Origin: Thiohalobacter sp.
GTDB lineage: Bacteria; Pseudomonadota; Gammaproteobacteria; DSM-19610
NCBI GenBank assembly: GCA_027010005.1
Contig: JALVCM010000514.1
Span: 1 to 6,452 of the forward strand
DNA: 6,452 nucleotides
Direction: 5' to 3'
The notes under the pieces: model-generated
The model's database searches: none
The model's input: the letters and a program-made list of their open reading frames with translations, nothing else
Told to the model about the DNA's origin: nothing
Shown: one piece after another, positions 1 through 6,452 of the stretch
Layout: every line of letters begins with the position of its first letter
How positions within the stretch are numbered: the stretch's first letter is position 1
Made by a program: the position numbers and the translations under genes

Positions 1-593
1 TTTACCACGGGTGCCGTACTGTCCAGAACAACATTCATGGCACTGGACAACGTGCTCTCCAGACCGTTCTTCAACGCTGAGAGCTGAATAACATTGGCGC
101 CTTCATTTAATGGCGTAACTATACTAAATACGCCATCGACTCCGACCGTAACACTGGTCGCCAGGGCAGCGTTGACGAAAACCCTGACAGTACTTCCTGC
201 ATCCGCTCGCCCGGAAACAACAATCGGGCTGTCTGCCAACGGGCTGGTCAGGGGGTCGGGGATCGGGGTTGAAGGTAGGTTGAGGGCTATGGGCGGAAGA
301 GCAATCTGCCCCAGAACAGCGCGTTGAAGGACAAGAACATCTGCCGTATTGATTTTCCCGTCCGGTGCACCGAGCGGAGCAACATCACCGAATAATTGCT
401 CGTAGGTATCGGCCGTTGTCAGTCCGACAGCGATACGTTGCAAGATAACGAGATCACCGGCATTAATCTGGCCGTCCGGGTTGCCTCGCGGGGCGATGTC
501 CCCCGCAGGAAAATTTGGCGCATAGACAGCCGACGATATAAGCAGCAATGGCCACAGTAACGCATAGTTGAACAAGCCTGAAAGCCGTTTCAT
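1..593 (-). CDS. Secreted dockerin-like / Ig-like repeat protein, N-terminal part (runs off left edge)
   Basis: I read this frame directly: 197 codons from ATG 593 with no stop before the window edge. Residues 1-25 form a signal peptide: basic MKRL, a hydrophobic stretch around residues 11-23, and a likely cut after AVYA. Two dockerin-like repeats follow, at about 31-57 and 69-95. Each reads GD-[IV]-AP-x-G-x-PDG-x-IN-x-x-D, then a helix ending QRxxxxG. A proline-rich linker (about 99-118) leads to an Ig-like module (about 122-192) with a GRADAGSTV strand, DGVFSI, a LNEGANVIQL strand and the boundary DSTAP. This resembles bacterial Ig/glucodextranase-B-like domains. The start is firm: the frame upstream has no start codon before a TAG. 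No strong ribosome-binding site is visible. Dockerins bind cohesins in cellulosomes, but in Gram-negative bacteria the partner is usually unknown. Export and modular surface or secreted architecture are inferred; the catalytic or adhesive part, if any, lies outside the window. Confidence 0.8.
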   Translation of the reverse strand, partial: MKRLSGLFNYALLWPLLLISSAVYAPNFPAGDIAPRGNPDGQINAGDLVILQRIAVGLTTADTYEQLFGDVAPLGAPDGKINTADVLVLQRAVLGQIALPPIALNLPSTPIPDPLTSPLADSPIVVSGRADAGSTVRVFVNAALATSVTVGVDGVFSIVTPLNEGANVIQLSALKNGLESTLSSAMNVVLDSTAPVV

Positions 594-898
594 TCGGTAC
601 CAATGATGTGCCTGTCCAGACTATTCGCCTGAAAACCCATGTGTTTGGGCATTGGCCACCGCCTCCGTCATCCATAACTCAGTAAAATGTGCATAGAAAC
701 GCCCGTAGCCAGACGCAGGTACGTCATAAAAACGGAAGGGGTGGTTATCTGATTCGCGCACACCAAATACTCTTGCGAAAGAATCTCCTTACTCCTTCGA
801 CGATCCATGAGTTTTCCGGTACTGCGCGTCGACTTTATCAAGGACGAATTCGAGGTGTCAACGCCCAATAAAAAGCATTTTACGCCGGCTTAGCCAGA
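594..898. other. Intergenic gap, leader of the dockerin-like gene
   Basis: These 305 bases between the second acyltransferase and the dockerin-like gene are visibly more AT-rich than the flanking genes. Short open frames here on both strands lack family motifs and a convincing start with ribosome-binding site, so I do not call genes. The gap contains a candidate sigma-70 promoter (832-861, minus). It also has a small hairpin that pairs well only in the minus-strand RNA because of G-U pairs (776-799), with purine-rich GGAG/AAGGAG sequence on its 5' side and in the loop. No convincing Rho-independent terminator follows the acyltransferase stop. Confidence 0.6.
832..861 (-). promoter_or_regulatory. 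Candidate sigma-70 promoter for the dockerin-like gene
   Basis: On the minus strand a perfect TTGACA (861-856) is followed after 18 bases by TAAAGT (837-832), which matches four of six positions of TATAAT. It points at the dockerin-like gene, predicting a transcript start near 825 and a leader of roughly 230 bases. The -35 box is strong; the -10 box and the spacing are only fair. Confidence 0.4.
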
Positions 899-1882
899 TC
901 AGGTCTTGTACGCCCCACGCTCGCGCATGGCCTTTTTGGGCCAACGCCGCTTGGTGCACAGCCACTGACCGGGGTTGCGGCGGATCAGGCCGACAATGGC
1001 CTCGTTCATCTCGGCTGTAAGTTGCTCGATGGACTTCGGTTCGCCGGAGCTGGCATCCCGCCAGGGGATGGAAGGGTGCAGGGTGACGCGGAAATGTGCA
1101 TCGCCCACCCGCTCGGTATCTACCGGAACGATATCGCACTCGAACTTGCGTGCCAGCCAGGCCGGCATGGTGGTGGTAGCGGCCTCAAGTCCGGCGAAGG
1201 GAGACAGCGGCGCATCCGCCACGCGCACGTCCACGTGCAGTCCGACGGAGCGTCCCTGCTTCAGGCTTTTCATCAAATTCCGCACCGCATTGCGGACGGG
1301 TACCAGTCCGCAATCGAGTTGCTGCCTTCGCGGCATAACCAGTTCATCCAACAAGGGGTTTTCCTGGGGCTTGTAGACGACATCAACAGGATAACCAAAA
1401 TGCTGGATACCCCATGCAGACAGCTCCCAGTTACCAAGGTGCGCGGCAACAAACACACAGGGTTTTCGATGCGCGAGAAAATCAGGGTCGGTGTTCTCAC
1501 AGACAACCTCGACCGCGGGCGTATCCGTCACAGTATTTGTCAACGTATCCAGGTGGACAAACTCGGCCAGTGTCGCACCCAGACTGCCCCACATCTGGTG
1601 TGCCAGCTCCCCGATTTCCGCCTCGCTGCACTCCGGACACATGATGCGCAGGTTGGCACATACATTACGTTGCTTGGCGGAGTGTGGGCCAATCAGCTGC
1701 ATAACGTGCCGCCCAAGCGCCGAGGCACGGGCCGGTGACAATGCACCTGCCAGCAACCACAGGCTGCGCAGCATGAAGGCCTCTCGCCACCAGCGGAAAC
1801 GCATGGCGAAATCCACAGGTTGCGGTGTACTGGATACCGGCTTTCGCTGGTGTGACGTATGAGTCCGGGGTTCCTTACGCAT
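899..1882 (-). CDS. LpxL/HtrB-family lysophospholipid acyltransferase, intact HX4E motif (second tandem copy)
   Basis: A 327-residue protein of the Lip_A_acyltrans/LpxL superfamily, inner-membrane enzymes that move an acyl chain from acyl-ACP or acyl-CoA to a lipid A precursor or lysophospholipid. An N-terminal hydrophobic segment (about 35-49) would anchor it. The catalytic motif HLGNWE (H148, E153) is intact, as are NPLLD (about 175-179), the PVRNAVR block with R197, the GLHVDVRV block with D218, AATTT (234-238), and a C-terminal QWLCTKRRWPK. It resembles the DapB-side neighbour along its whole length, with a shared LKQGRSVGLHVDVRV stretch. I chose ATG 1882 because it overlaps the neighbour's stop (ATGCGTAA) and has GAGAAGG upstream, suggesting translational coupling. 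ATG 1804 (MRFRWW) is a credible alternative: it removes 26 residues partly encoded by a repeat and fits the paralog's alignment better. The acyl donor and acceptor cannot be told. Confidence 0.9.
   Translation of the reverse strand: MRKEPRTHTSHQRKPVSSTPQPVDFAMRFRWWREAFMLRSLWLLAGALSPARASALGRHVMQLIGPHSAKQRNVCANLRIMCPECSEAEIGELAHQMWGSLGATLAEFVHLDTLTNTVTDTPAVEVVCENTDPDFLAHRKPCVFVAAHLGNWELSAWGIQHFGYPVDVVYKPQENPLLDELVMPRRQQLDCGLVPVRNAVRNLMKSLKQGRSVGLHVDVRVADAPLSPFAGLEAATTTMPAWLARKFECDIVPVDTERVGDAHFRVTLHPSIPWRDASSGEPKSIEQLTAEMNEAIVGLIRRNPGQWLCTKRRWPKKAMRERGAYKT
1830..1857. repeat. Arm of a widespread CTGGATnCC...TGACG palindromic repeat
   Basis: The minus strand here starts CGTCA, continues with a CCAGCGAAAGCCGG stem and ends ATCCAG. 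This matches, with a few changes, the repeat seen in many proteobacterial genomes as CGTCA..CC.GCGAAAGC.GG.ATCCAG (from memory). The core can fold as a short hairpin with a GAAA tetraloop and one mismatch. It lies between the stop of the first acyltransferase and ATG 1804 of the second, so it is translated only if the second gene starts at 1882. Confidence 0.55.
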
Positions 1883-2822
1883 CGTAGGCGCCCTTCTCGC
1901 GCATGCGAAGCTTGGGCCAGCGCCGTTTGGTACACATCCACTGGTCGGGATGTTCGCGGATACGTTCACCGATTACGACATTCATTTGCTCAGTCATGAA
2001 GCGAATCGCCTGTTCGTCTGAACAGCCTTCCGGCGCACGCGCGAGTGCGGGAAAGAAGGTGACACGAAAACGTGCGCCAGGCAGTCGCTCGGTACGCACC
2101 GGCACAATATCGACACCGGTCTTCACCGACAGGAACGCCGGCCCGGTGGTGGTGGTCGCATCCTCACCCAGCAGTGGAAACAGTTCTCCGTCATCAACCC
2201 GTACATCAACGTGCAATCCCACCGAACGTCCCTGTTTCAGCGCCTTGAGCATGGGACGCAGTGCATTCTGCTTGGTGATAAAACCACAATCGAGGACAGA
2301 AAGGTAATCCTGTACCCGGGCATCGAGATACGGGTTGGTCAGCGGACTGTAGACAAGGTCGATGGGGAAACCCAGTTGCCGGATGGCGGCGGCCGAAAAA
2401 TACAGGTTACCCAGGTGCGCCGCCACGAAGATAAAGGGCCGCTCAGCGGCCCTGAAAGCCGGGTCATCATTGTGACAGACAACCTCGAACTGCGGCTCGC
2501 CCTGCTTGCCAACCAGCTTTTCCAGGTGCGGGTATTCGGCAACCACACTGCCGATATTGCGCCATACCCCACGTGCCAGTGCCTGGATCTGTTTGTCGTC
2601 GAGGTCGGAACAGGCCATGCGCAGGTTGGCAACGACGTGCCGGTGCTTGGCACTGCGTGGCCCGAACCAGCCGAACAGCCGGGCCCCGAGCGCCGAGGCC
2701 TTTTGAGCCGGAAGCAGTGACATGAACCACCAGAACAGGCGCAGAAATGCAACTTCGGACCACTGGCCGACACGTGTCAGCCAGGGGAAACGCTCATCGC
2801 CTTTCCAGAGCAGTCTCGCCAT
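1875..2822 (-). CDS. LpxL/HtrB-family acyltransferase homolog with altered catalytic motif (first tandem copy)
   Basis: A 315-residue member of the same LpxL/HtrB-like superfamily as the next gene. It has a hydrophobic N-terminal segment (about 24-39), VAAHLGN (133-139), NPYLD (163-167), LKQGRSVGLHVDVRV (195-209) with D206, ATTTTGPAF, TERLPGARFRVT (244-255) and the C-terminal QWMCTKRRWPK. These show it belongs to the family. The HX4(D/E) catalytic pair is not intact: it reads HLGNLY, so H136 remains but the acidic residue is Y141. The conserved arginine that aligns with R197 of the paralog is Q185. The frame is otherwise full length with no frameshift. It may be inactive, regulatory, or have a different chemistry. 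ATG 2822 lies 84 bases after the dapB stop with no strong ribosome-binding site; no terminator separates them, so dapB and both acyltransferases may be cotranscribed. Confidence 0.9.
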   Translation of the reverse strand: MARLLWKGDERFPWLTRVGQWSEVAFLRLFWWFMSLLPAQKASALGARLFGWFGPRSAKHRHVVANLRMACSDLDDKQIQALARGVWRNIGSVVAEYPHLEKLVGKQGEPQFEVVCHNDDPAFRAAERPFIFVAAHLGNLYFSAAAIRQLGFPIDLVYSPLTNPYLDARVQDYLSVLDCGFITKQNALRPMLKALKQGRSVGLHVDVRVDDGELFPLLGEDATTTTGPAFLSVKTGVDIVPVRTERLPGARFRVTFFPALARAPEGCSDEQAIRFMTEQMNVVIGERIREHPDQWMCTKRRWPKLRMREKGAYDA

Positions 2823-2906
2823 GTCAGTCAGAAGCCGGGGCGCATAGTGTGGACAGCCTGTATCAGGAAAGCGTGCACACCCCGCGCCGTGCGTCGCAGG
2901 TGGTCA

Positions 2907-3722
<816 letters not shown>

Positions 3723-3748
3723 TCAGGGAACCTCGGATTCATTCGTTT

Positions 3749-3761
3749 CCCGTCATTGCGA
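3749..3761. repeat. Truncated head of the CGTCATTGCGAG repeat
   Basis: CCCGTCATTGCGA is identical to the first bases of the repeat copy in the dnaK-dnaJ spacer (5048-5060) but stops after 13 bases. It lies just before the full copy at 3769-3854. It may be the remnant of an older copy, or chance. Confidence 0.4.
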
Positions 3762-3764
3762 TAG

Positions 3765-3860
3765 TCAGTCCGTCATGGCGAGCGCAGCGCGGCAATCTTT
3801 TTAAGTCTGCCACCAAACTGACAGAGATTGCCGCGCTGTGCTCGCCATGACGGATCAGTC
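3765..3860. repeat. Palindromic MITE/REP-like repeat, copy A (dnaJ-dapB spacer)
   Basis: Two 30-base inverted arms (3769-3798 and 3825-3854) match at 29 of 30 positions around a 26-base loop. Each arm runs from TCCGTCATGGCGAGC to GCGGCAATCT. A direct repeat TCAGTC lies at 3765-3770, immediately before CGTCATGG, and again at 3855-3860, immediately after the right arm. This looks like a target-site duplication of a small non-autonomous element. In the dnaJ-dapB transcript it would form a very stable hairpin that could affect readthrough or protect the upstream RNA. There is no coding capacity. Confidence 0.8.
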
Positions 3861-3869
3861 AGAGCTTCC

Positions 3870-5012
3870 TTAGAACTTCACGCCATCGAAGAATTTCTTT
3901 ACCCCGTCCAGCCAGGAATGCGCCTGCGGGCTGTGCTTCTTATTGTCCTTCATGCTGCCGTCCAGTTCACGCAGTAATTCCTTCTGCTTTGCACTGAGCT
4001 TGACCGGTGTTTCCACCACCACCCGGCACAACAGGTCACCGACGGCATTATCCCGTACCGGCTTGACGCCCTTGCCACGCATGCGGAACAGCTTGCCGGT
4101 CTGTGTACCTTCCGGCACTTTCAGCTTGACGCGGCCATCCAGTGTCGGCACTTCCAGCTCACCACCGAGCGCGGCCGTGGCATAGCTGATCGGGACTTCA
4201 CAATACAGGTCGGCATCATCGCGTTTGAAGATCGGGTGCGGCTTGACCTGGATCTGCACGTACAGGTCGCCGGGCGGTCCGCCGTTTTCACCGGCCTCAC
4301 CCTCGTTGGCCAGGCGTATCCGGTCGCCGGTATCGACACCGGCCGGCACCTTCACCGACAGGGTCTTCTGTTCCTTGATGCGGCCCTGGCCGTGGCAGTC
4401 GCCACAGGGGTCGCTGATAATCGTGCCGGTACCGTTACAACGCGGGCAGGTCTGCTGCACCGAGAAAAAGCCCTGCTGCATACGCACCTGGCCATGCCCG
4501 CCACAGGTGGTGCAGGTACTGGGACTGGTGCCCTTCTTTGCACCGGAACCGCCACAGGTCTTGCAGCTGGTAAAGGTGGGGACACGTATCTTGACGGTGG
4601 TGCCGCGCACGGCCTCTTCGAGTGTGAGTTCCAGGTTGTAGCGCAGGTCCGCACCGCGATACACGCGCTGCCCTCCGCCGCCACCACGACCACCGCCGAA
4701 GATATCACCGAACACATCACCAAACACATCGCTGAAACTGGCGCCGCCACCACCGAAACCACCGCCGCCACCGCCACCCATGGAGGGATCGACACCGGCA
4801 TGTCCGAACTGGTCATAGGCGGCGCGCTTCTGCGCGTCGCAAAGTACCTCGTAGGCTTCCTTGGCTTCCTTGAACTTTTCCTCGGCCCCGGCATCGTCCG
4901 GGTTACGGTCCGGGTGATGTTTCTGTGCCGCGCGCCGGTAGGCTTTCTTCAGTTCCGCGTCACTGGCGTTTTTGGCCACGCCCAGTACTTCGTAATAATC
5001 TCGCTTCGACAT
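3870..5012 (-). CDS. dnaJ: Molecular chaperone DnaJ (Hsp40, class A)
   Basis: DnaJ delivers unfolded clients to DnaK and stimulates its ATPase. All class A parts are present in the 380 residues. The J domain (about 1-70) carries HPD at 33-35. A Gly/Phe-rich segment (about 78-115) contains repeated DVFGD/DIFGG motifs. The zinc region has four CxxCxGxG motifs: CKTCGGSG (150-157), CTTCGGHG (167-174), CPRCNGTG (189-196) and CGDCHGQG (203-210). The C-terminal substrate-binding domains include [29 protein letters not shown] and the GKGVKP region, ending at F380. ATG 5012 gives the family's standard start [11 protein letters not shown]. The preceding bases are A-rich without a clear ribosome-binding site. 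The gene lies 277 bases after dnaK, with hairpins and a repeat between them. Confidence 0.99.
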   Translation of the reverse strand: MSKRDYYEVLGVAKNASDAELKKAYRRAAQKHHPDRNPDDAGAEEKFKEAKEAYEVLCDAQKRAAYDQFGHAGVDPSMGGGGGGGFGGGGASFSDVFGDVFGDIFGGGRGGGGGQRVYRGADLRYNLELTLEEAVRGTTVKIRVPTFTSCKTCGGSGAKKGTSPSTCTTCGGHGQVRMQQGFFSVQQTCPRCNGTGTIISDPCGDCHGQGRIKEQKTLSVKVPAGVDTGDRIRLANEGEAGENGGPPGDLYVQIQVKPHPIFKRDDADLYCEVPISYATAALGGELEVPTLDGRVKLKVPEGTQTGKLFRMRGKGVKPVRDNAVGDLLCRVVVETPVKLSAKQKELLRELDGSMKDNKKHSPQAHSWLDGVKKFFDGVKF

Positions 5013-5042
5013 ATTTTAGTTTCTGTATTTCGGGAGAGTCTG

Positions 5043-5153
5043 ATTAACCCGTCATTGCGAGCGCAGCGCGGCAATCTCGTAACGTGGCAACAGTCGTCTG
5101 GAGATTGCCACGGCGCTACACGCCTCGCAATGACGGATGATGATGAATTAACC
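5043..5153. repeat. Palindromic MITE/REP-like repeat, copy B (dnaK-dnaJ spacer)
   Basis: The left arm (5049-5078) starts CCGTCATTGCGAGCG and ends GGCAATCTC. It differs from the left arm of copy A by one base over the shared 29 bases. The right arm (5101-5136) is its inverted partner with about six extra bases, so the stem has bulges; the loop is 22 bases. ATTAACC stands immediately before CGTCATTG (5043-5049) and again at 5147-5153, separated from the right end by a GATGATGATGA tract, so a target-site duplication is possible but less clean than for copy A. Confidence 0.75.
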
Positions 5154-5178
5154 AGCGTTTCCCTCGTTGTTAACGACC

Positions 5179-5216
5179 AAAACGCCAAGGTTACCACGAA
5201 GGCAACACTTGGCGTT
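5179..5216 (-). terminator. Terminator-like hairpin in the dnaK-dnaJ spacer
   Basis: In the minus-strand RNA, AACGCCAAG (5216-5208) pairs perfectly with CTTGGCGTT (5189-5181). An inner stem of GTTGCC (5206-5201) with GGTAAC (5195-5190) includes one G-U pair and closes a five-base loop, with one bulged base. The stem runs into TTTT, two of whose bases are within the stem, and then GG, so the U tract is short. It lies about 75 bases after the dnaK stop. It may end or attenuate transcription, or act as a 3' stabiliser for dnaK RNA. Confidence 0.45.
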
Positions 5217-5256
5217 CCGGCGGTTCTGTTATTACGCGGCGAACCGCTCGAACCAC

Positions 5257-5276
5257 CCCCGGTAAAATTACCGGGG
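5257..5276 (-). other. Perfect GC-rich hairpin directly after dnaK
   Basis: CCCCGGTA and TACCGGGG are perfect inverted arms around ATTT, starting 13 bases after the dnaK stop. No U tract follows, so it is not a classical intrinsic terminator. A role in RNA stability or processing is possible. Confidence 0.6.
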
Positions 5277-5289
5277 CTATGGTCACGAC

Positions 5290-6452
5290 TTACTTGTTGT
5301 CGTCCTTGACCTCTTCGAACTCGGCATCGACGACATCATCGCCACCTGCCTCCGCGGAAGCCTCGGCCTGCTCACCGCCCGCTGCCGCACCGGCAGCACC
5401 TTCGGCGCCACCCTGCTCGGCATACAGTTTCTCGGCCAGCTTGCCGGACAATTCAGCCAACGCGGCCGTTTTGGCCTCGATAGCTGCCTTGTCGTCACCC
5501 TTGGCGGCTTCCTTCAGCTCCTCGATCGCCTTGTCGATCGCGGCCTTCTCGTCGGCACTGACCTTGTCCTCACCCAGATCCTTGAGTGACTTCTCGGTCG
5601 CATGGATCATGTTGTCCGCCTGGTTGCGGGCATCCGCCAGTTCGTGGAACTTGCGATCCTCGTCGGCGTGTGCCTCGGCATCCTTCACCATCTGCTCGAC
5701 TTCGGCTTCCGACAGACCACTCGACGCCTTGATGACAATCTTCTGTTCCTTGCCGGTACCCTTGTCCTTGGCGGACACATTGAGAATACCGTTGGCATCA
5801 ATATCAAACGTCACCTCGATCTGCGGTACGCCGCGCGGTGCCGGCGGGATATCGGTCAGGTCGAAACGACCCAGCGACTTGTTGGCCGAGGCCACTTCGC
5901 GCTCACCCTGCAGGACATGCACGGTCACCGCGTTCTGGTTGTCGTCGGCGGTCGAGAACACCTGTGTCGCCTTGGTCGGGATGGTGGTGTTCTTCTCGAT
6001 CAGCTTGGTCATGACACCACCCAGCGTTTCGATACCCAGCGACAGCGGGGTCACGTCGAGCAGCAGCACGTCCTTGACGTCGCCACCGAGCACACCACCC
6101 TGGATTGCGGCGCCGACTGCGACAGCCTCGTCCGGGTTGACATCCTTGCGCGGCTCCTTGCCGAAGAATTCCTGTACTGCTTCCTGCACCTTGGGCATAC
6201 GCGTCTGGCCACCGACCAGGATGACGTCGTTGATGTCACCGACGGACATACCGGCGTCCTTCAGGGCCAGTTTGCATGGATCGATGGTGCGTGTGATCAG
6301 GTCCTCGACCAGCGATTCCAGCTTGGCGCGGGTGACCTTCAGATTCATGTGCTTCGGACCGGTCGCATCCGCCGTGATGTACGGCAGGTTGATGTCGGTC
6401 TGCTGGCTGGAAGACAGTTCGATCTTGGCCTTCTCAGCGGCTTCTTTCAGGC
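5290..6452 (-). CDS. dnaK: Molecular chaperone DnaK (Hsp70), C-terminal part (5' end beyond right edge)
   Basis: DnaK is the ATP-driven Hsp70 that binds exposed hydrophobic segments and works with DnaJ and GrpE. The frame is open to the window edge and gives 386 residues. An internal ATG at 6348 is not the start, because the 34 codons before it ([14 protein letters not shown] ... ATGPKHMNL) are typical DnaK sequence. Visible in order are the end of the nucleotide-binding domain with [10 protein letters not shown] and [13 protein letters not shown], the linker and substrate-domain start [14 protein letters not shown], the beta-sandwich with HVLQGERE and [19 protein letters not shown], the helical lid, an Ala/Gly-rich tail and the conserved end [13 protein letters not shown]. 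About 245-250 N-terminal residues, with the main ATP-binding loops, are missing from view. Nothing is odd in the visible part. Confidence 0.98.
   Translation of the reverse strand, partial: LKEAAEKAKIELSSSQQTDINLPYITADATGPKHMNLKVTRAKLESLVEDLITRTIDPCKLALKDAGMSVGDINDVILVGGQTRMPKVQEAVQEFFGKEPRKDVNPDEAVAVGAAIQGGVLGGDVKDVLLLDVTPLSLGIETLGGVMTKLIEKNTTIPTKATQVFSTADDNQNAVTVHVLQGEREVASANKSLGRFDLTDIPPAPRGVPQIEVTFDIDANGILNVSAKDKGTGKEQKIVIKASSGLSEAEVEQMVKDAEAHADEDRKFHELADARNQADNMIHATEKSLKDLGEDKVSADEKAAIDKAIEELKEAAKGDDKAAIEAKTAALAELSGKLAEKLYAEQGGAEGAAGAAAGGEQAEASAEAGGDDVVDAEFEEVKDDNK

Noticed and set aside
668..868. Small minus-strand open frame from a TTG in the leader
   Set aside because: Its start overlaps the candidate promoter, there is no ribosome-binding site, and the sequence has no features of a real protein.
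689..871. Small plus-strand open frame in the 594-898 gap
   Set aside because: No ribosome-binding site or recognisable motif; short enough to be chance.
866..898. Possible terminator after the second acyltransferase
   Set aside because: Only three- to four-base stems (GGC/GCC, AAGC/GCTT) can be drawn near the T run; too weak to call.
1022..1738. 238-codon plus-strand open frame
   Set aside because: Antisense to the second acyltransferase; no recognisable domain.
899..1969. Start of the second acyltransferase at ATG 1969
   Set aside because: It would overlap the first acyltransferase by 95 bases, and the added residues are just the neighbour's C-terminus read in another frame.
2823..2906. 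Possible hairpin between dapB and the first acyltransferase
   Set aside because: Only GTGTG/CACAC with a loop of over 20 bases and no T tract.
4236..5309. 357-codon plus-strand open frame
   Set aside because: Antisense to dnaJ; composition follows the GC-rich dnaJ codons, its end is made of the palindromic repeat and spacer, and it has no family motifs.
5290..6348. dnaK beginning at ATG 6348
   Set aside because: The codons upstream to 6452 are conserved DnaK sequence, so this is an internal methionine.

Overview
The window looks like the chromosome of a gammaproteobacterium. The DnaK, DnaJ and DapB sequences are of ordinary proteobacterial type and lie in the order dnaK-dnaJ-dapB, which is common in that class. 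The genus cannot be told from this sequence. Every gene I can support lies on the minus strand, so the reading order is from the right edge to the left. I found no convincing plus-strand gene, tRNA, rRNA, CRISPR array or insertion sequence with a transposase.

Right half (6452 to 2907): the C-terminal part of dnaK runs off the right edge. It is followed by a 277-base spacer, full-length dnaJ, a 160-base spacer and full-length dapB. Together these are the core Hsp70/Hsp40 chaperone pair and a lysine/peptidoglycan-precursor enzyme. The dnaK-dnaJ spacer holds three structures: a perfect hairpin just after dnaK, a stronger terminator-like hairpin, and a palindromic repeat. The dnaJ-dapB spacer holds a second copy of the same repeat, so dnaJ is bracketed by two copies. 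Each copy has a short direct repeat beside it that could be a target-site duplication.

Middle (2822 to 899): two tandem, clearly paralogous acyltransferases of the LpxL/HtrB (lysophospholipid acyltransferase) superfamily. The downstream one keeps the catalytic HX4E motif. The upstream one has HX4Y and has also lost a second conserved residue, an arginine. The junction between them carries an arm-like copy of a different widespread palindromic repeat. If the second gene starts at the coupled ATG at 1882, that repeat is translated as part of its N-terminus.

Left end (898 to 1): a 305-base, more AT-rich gap with one plausible sigma-70 promoter. It leads into the start of a secreted protein that runs off the left edge. 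The visible part has a signal peptide, two dockerin-like calcium-binding repeats with enlarged loops, and an Ig-like module. This open frame has no stop inside the window.

The chaperone and dapB genes are ordinary. The points worth following up are the catalytically altered acyltransferase paralog, the repeats around dnaJ and inside the acyltransferase junction, the hairpin-rich dnaK-dnaJ spacer, and the dockerin-like protein.
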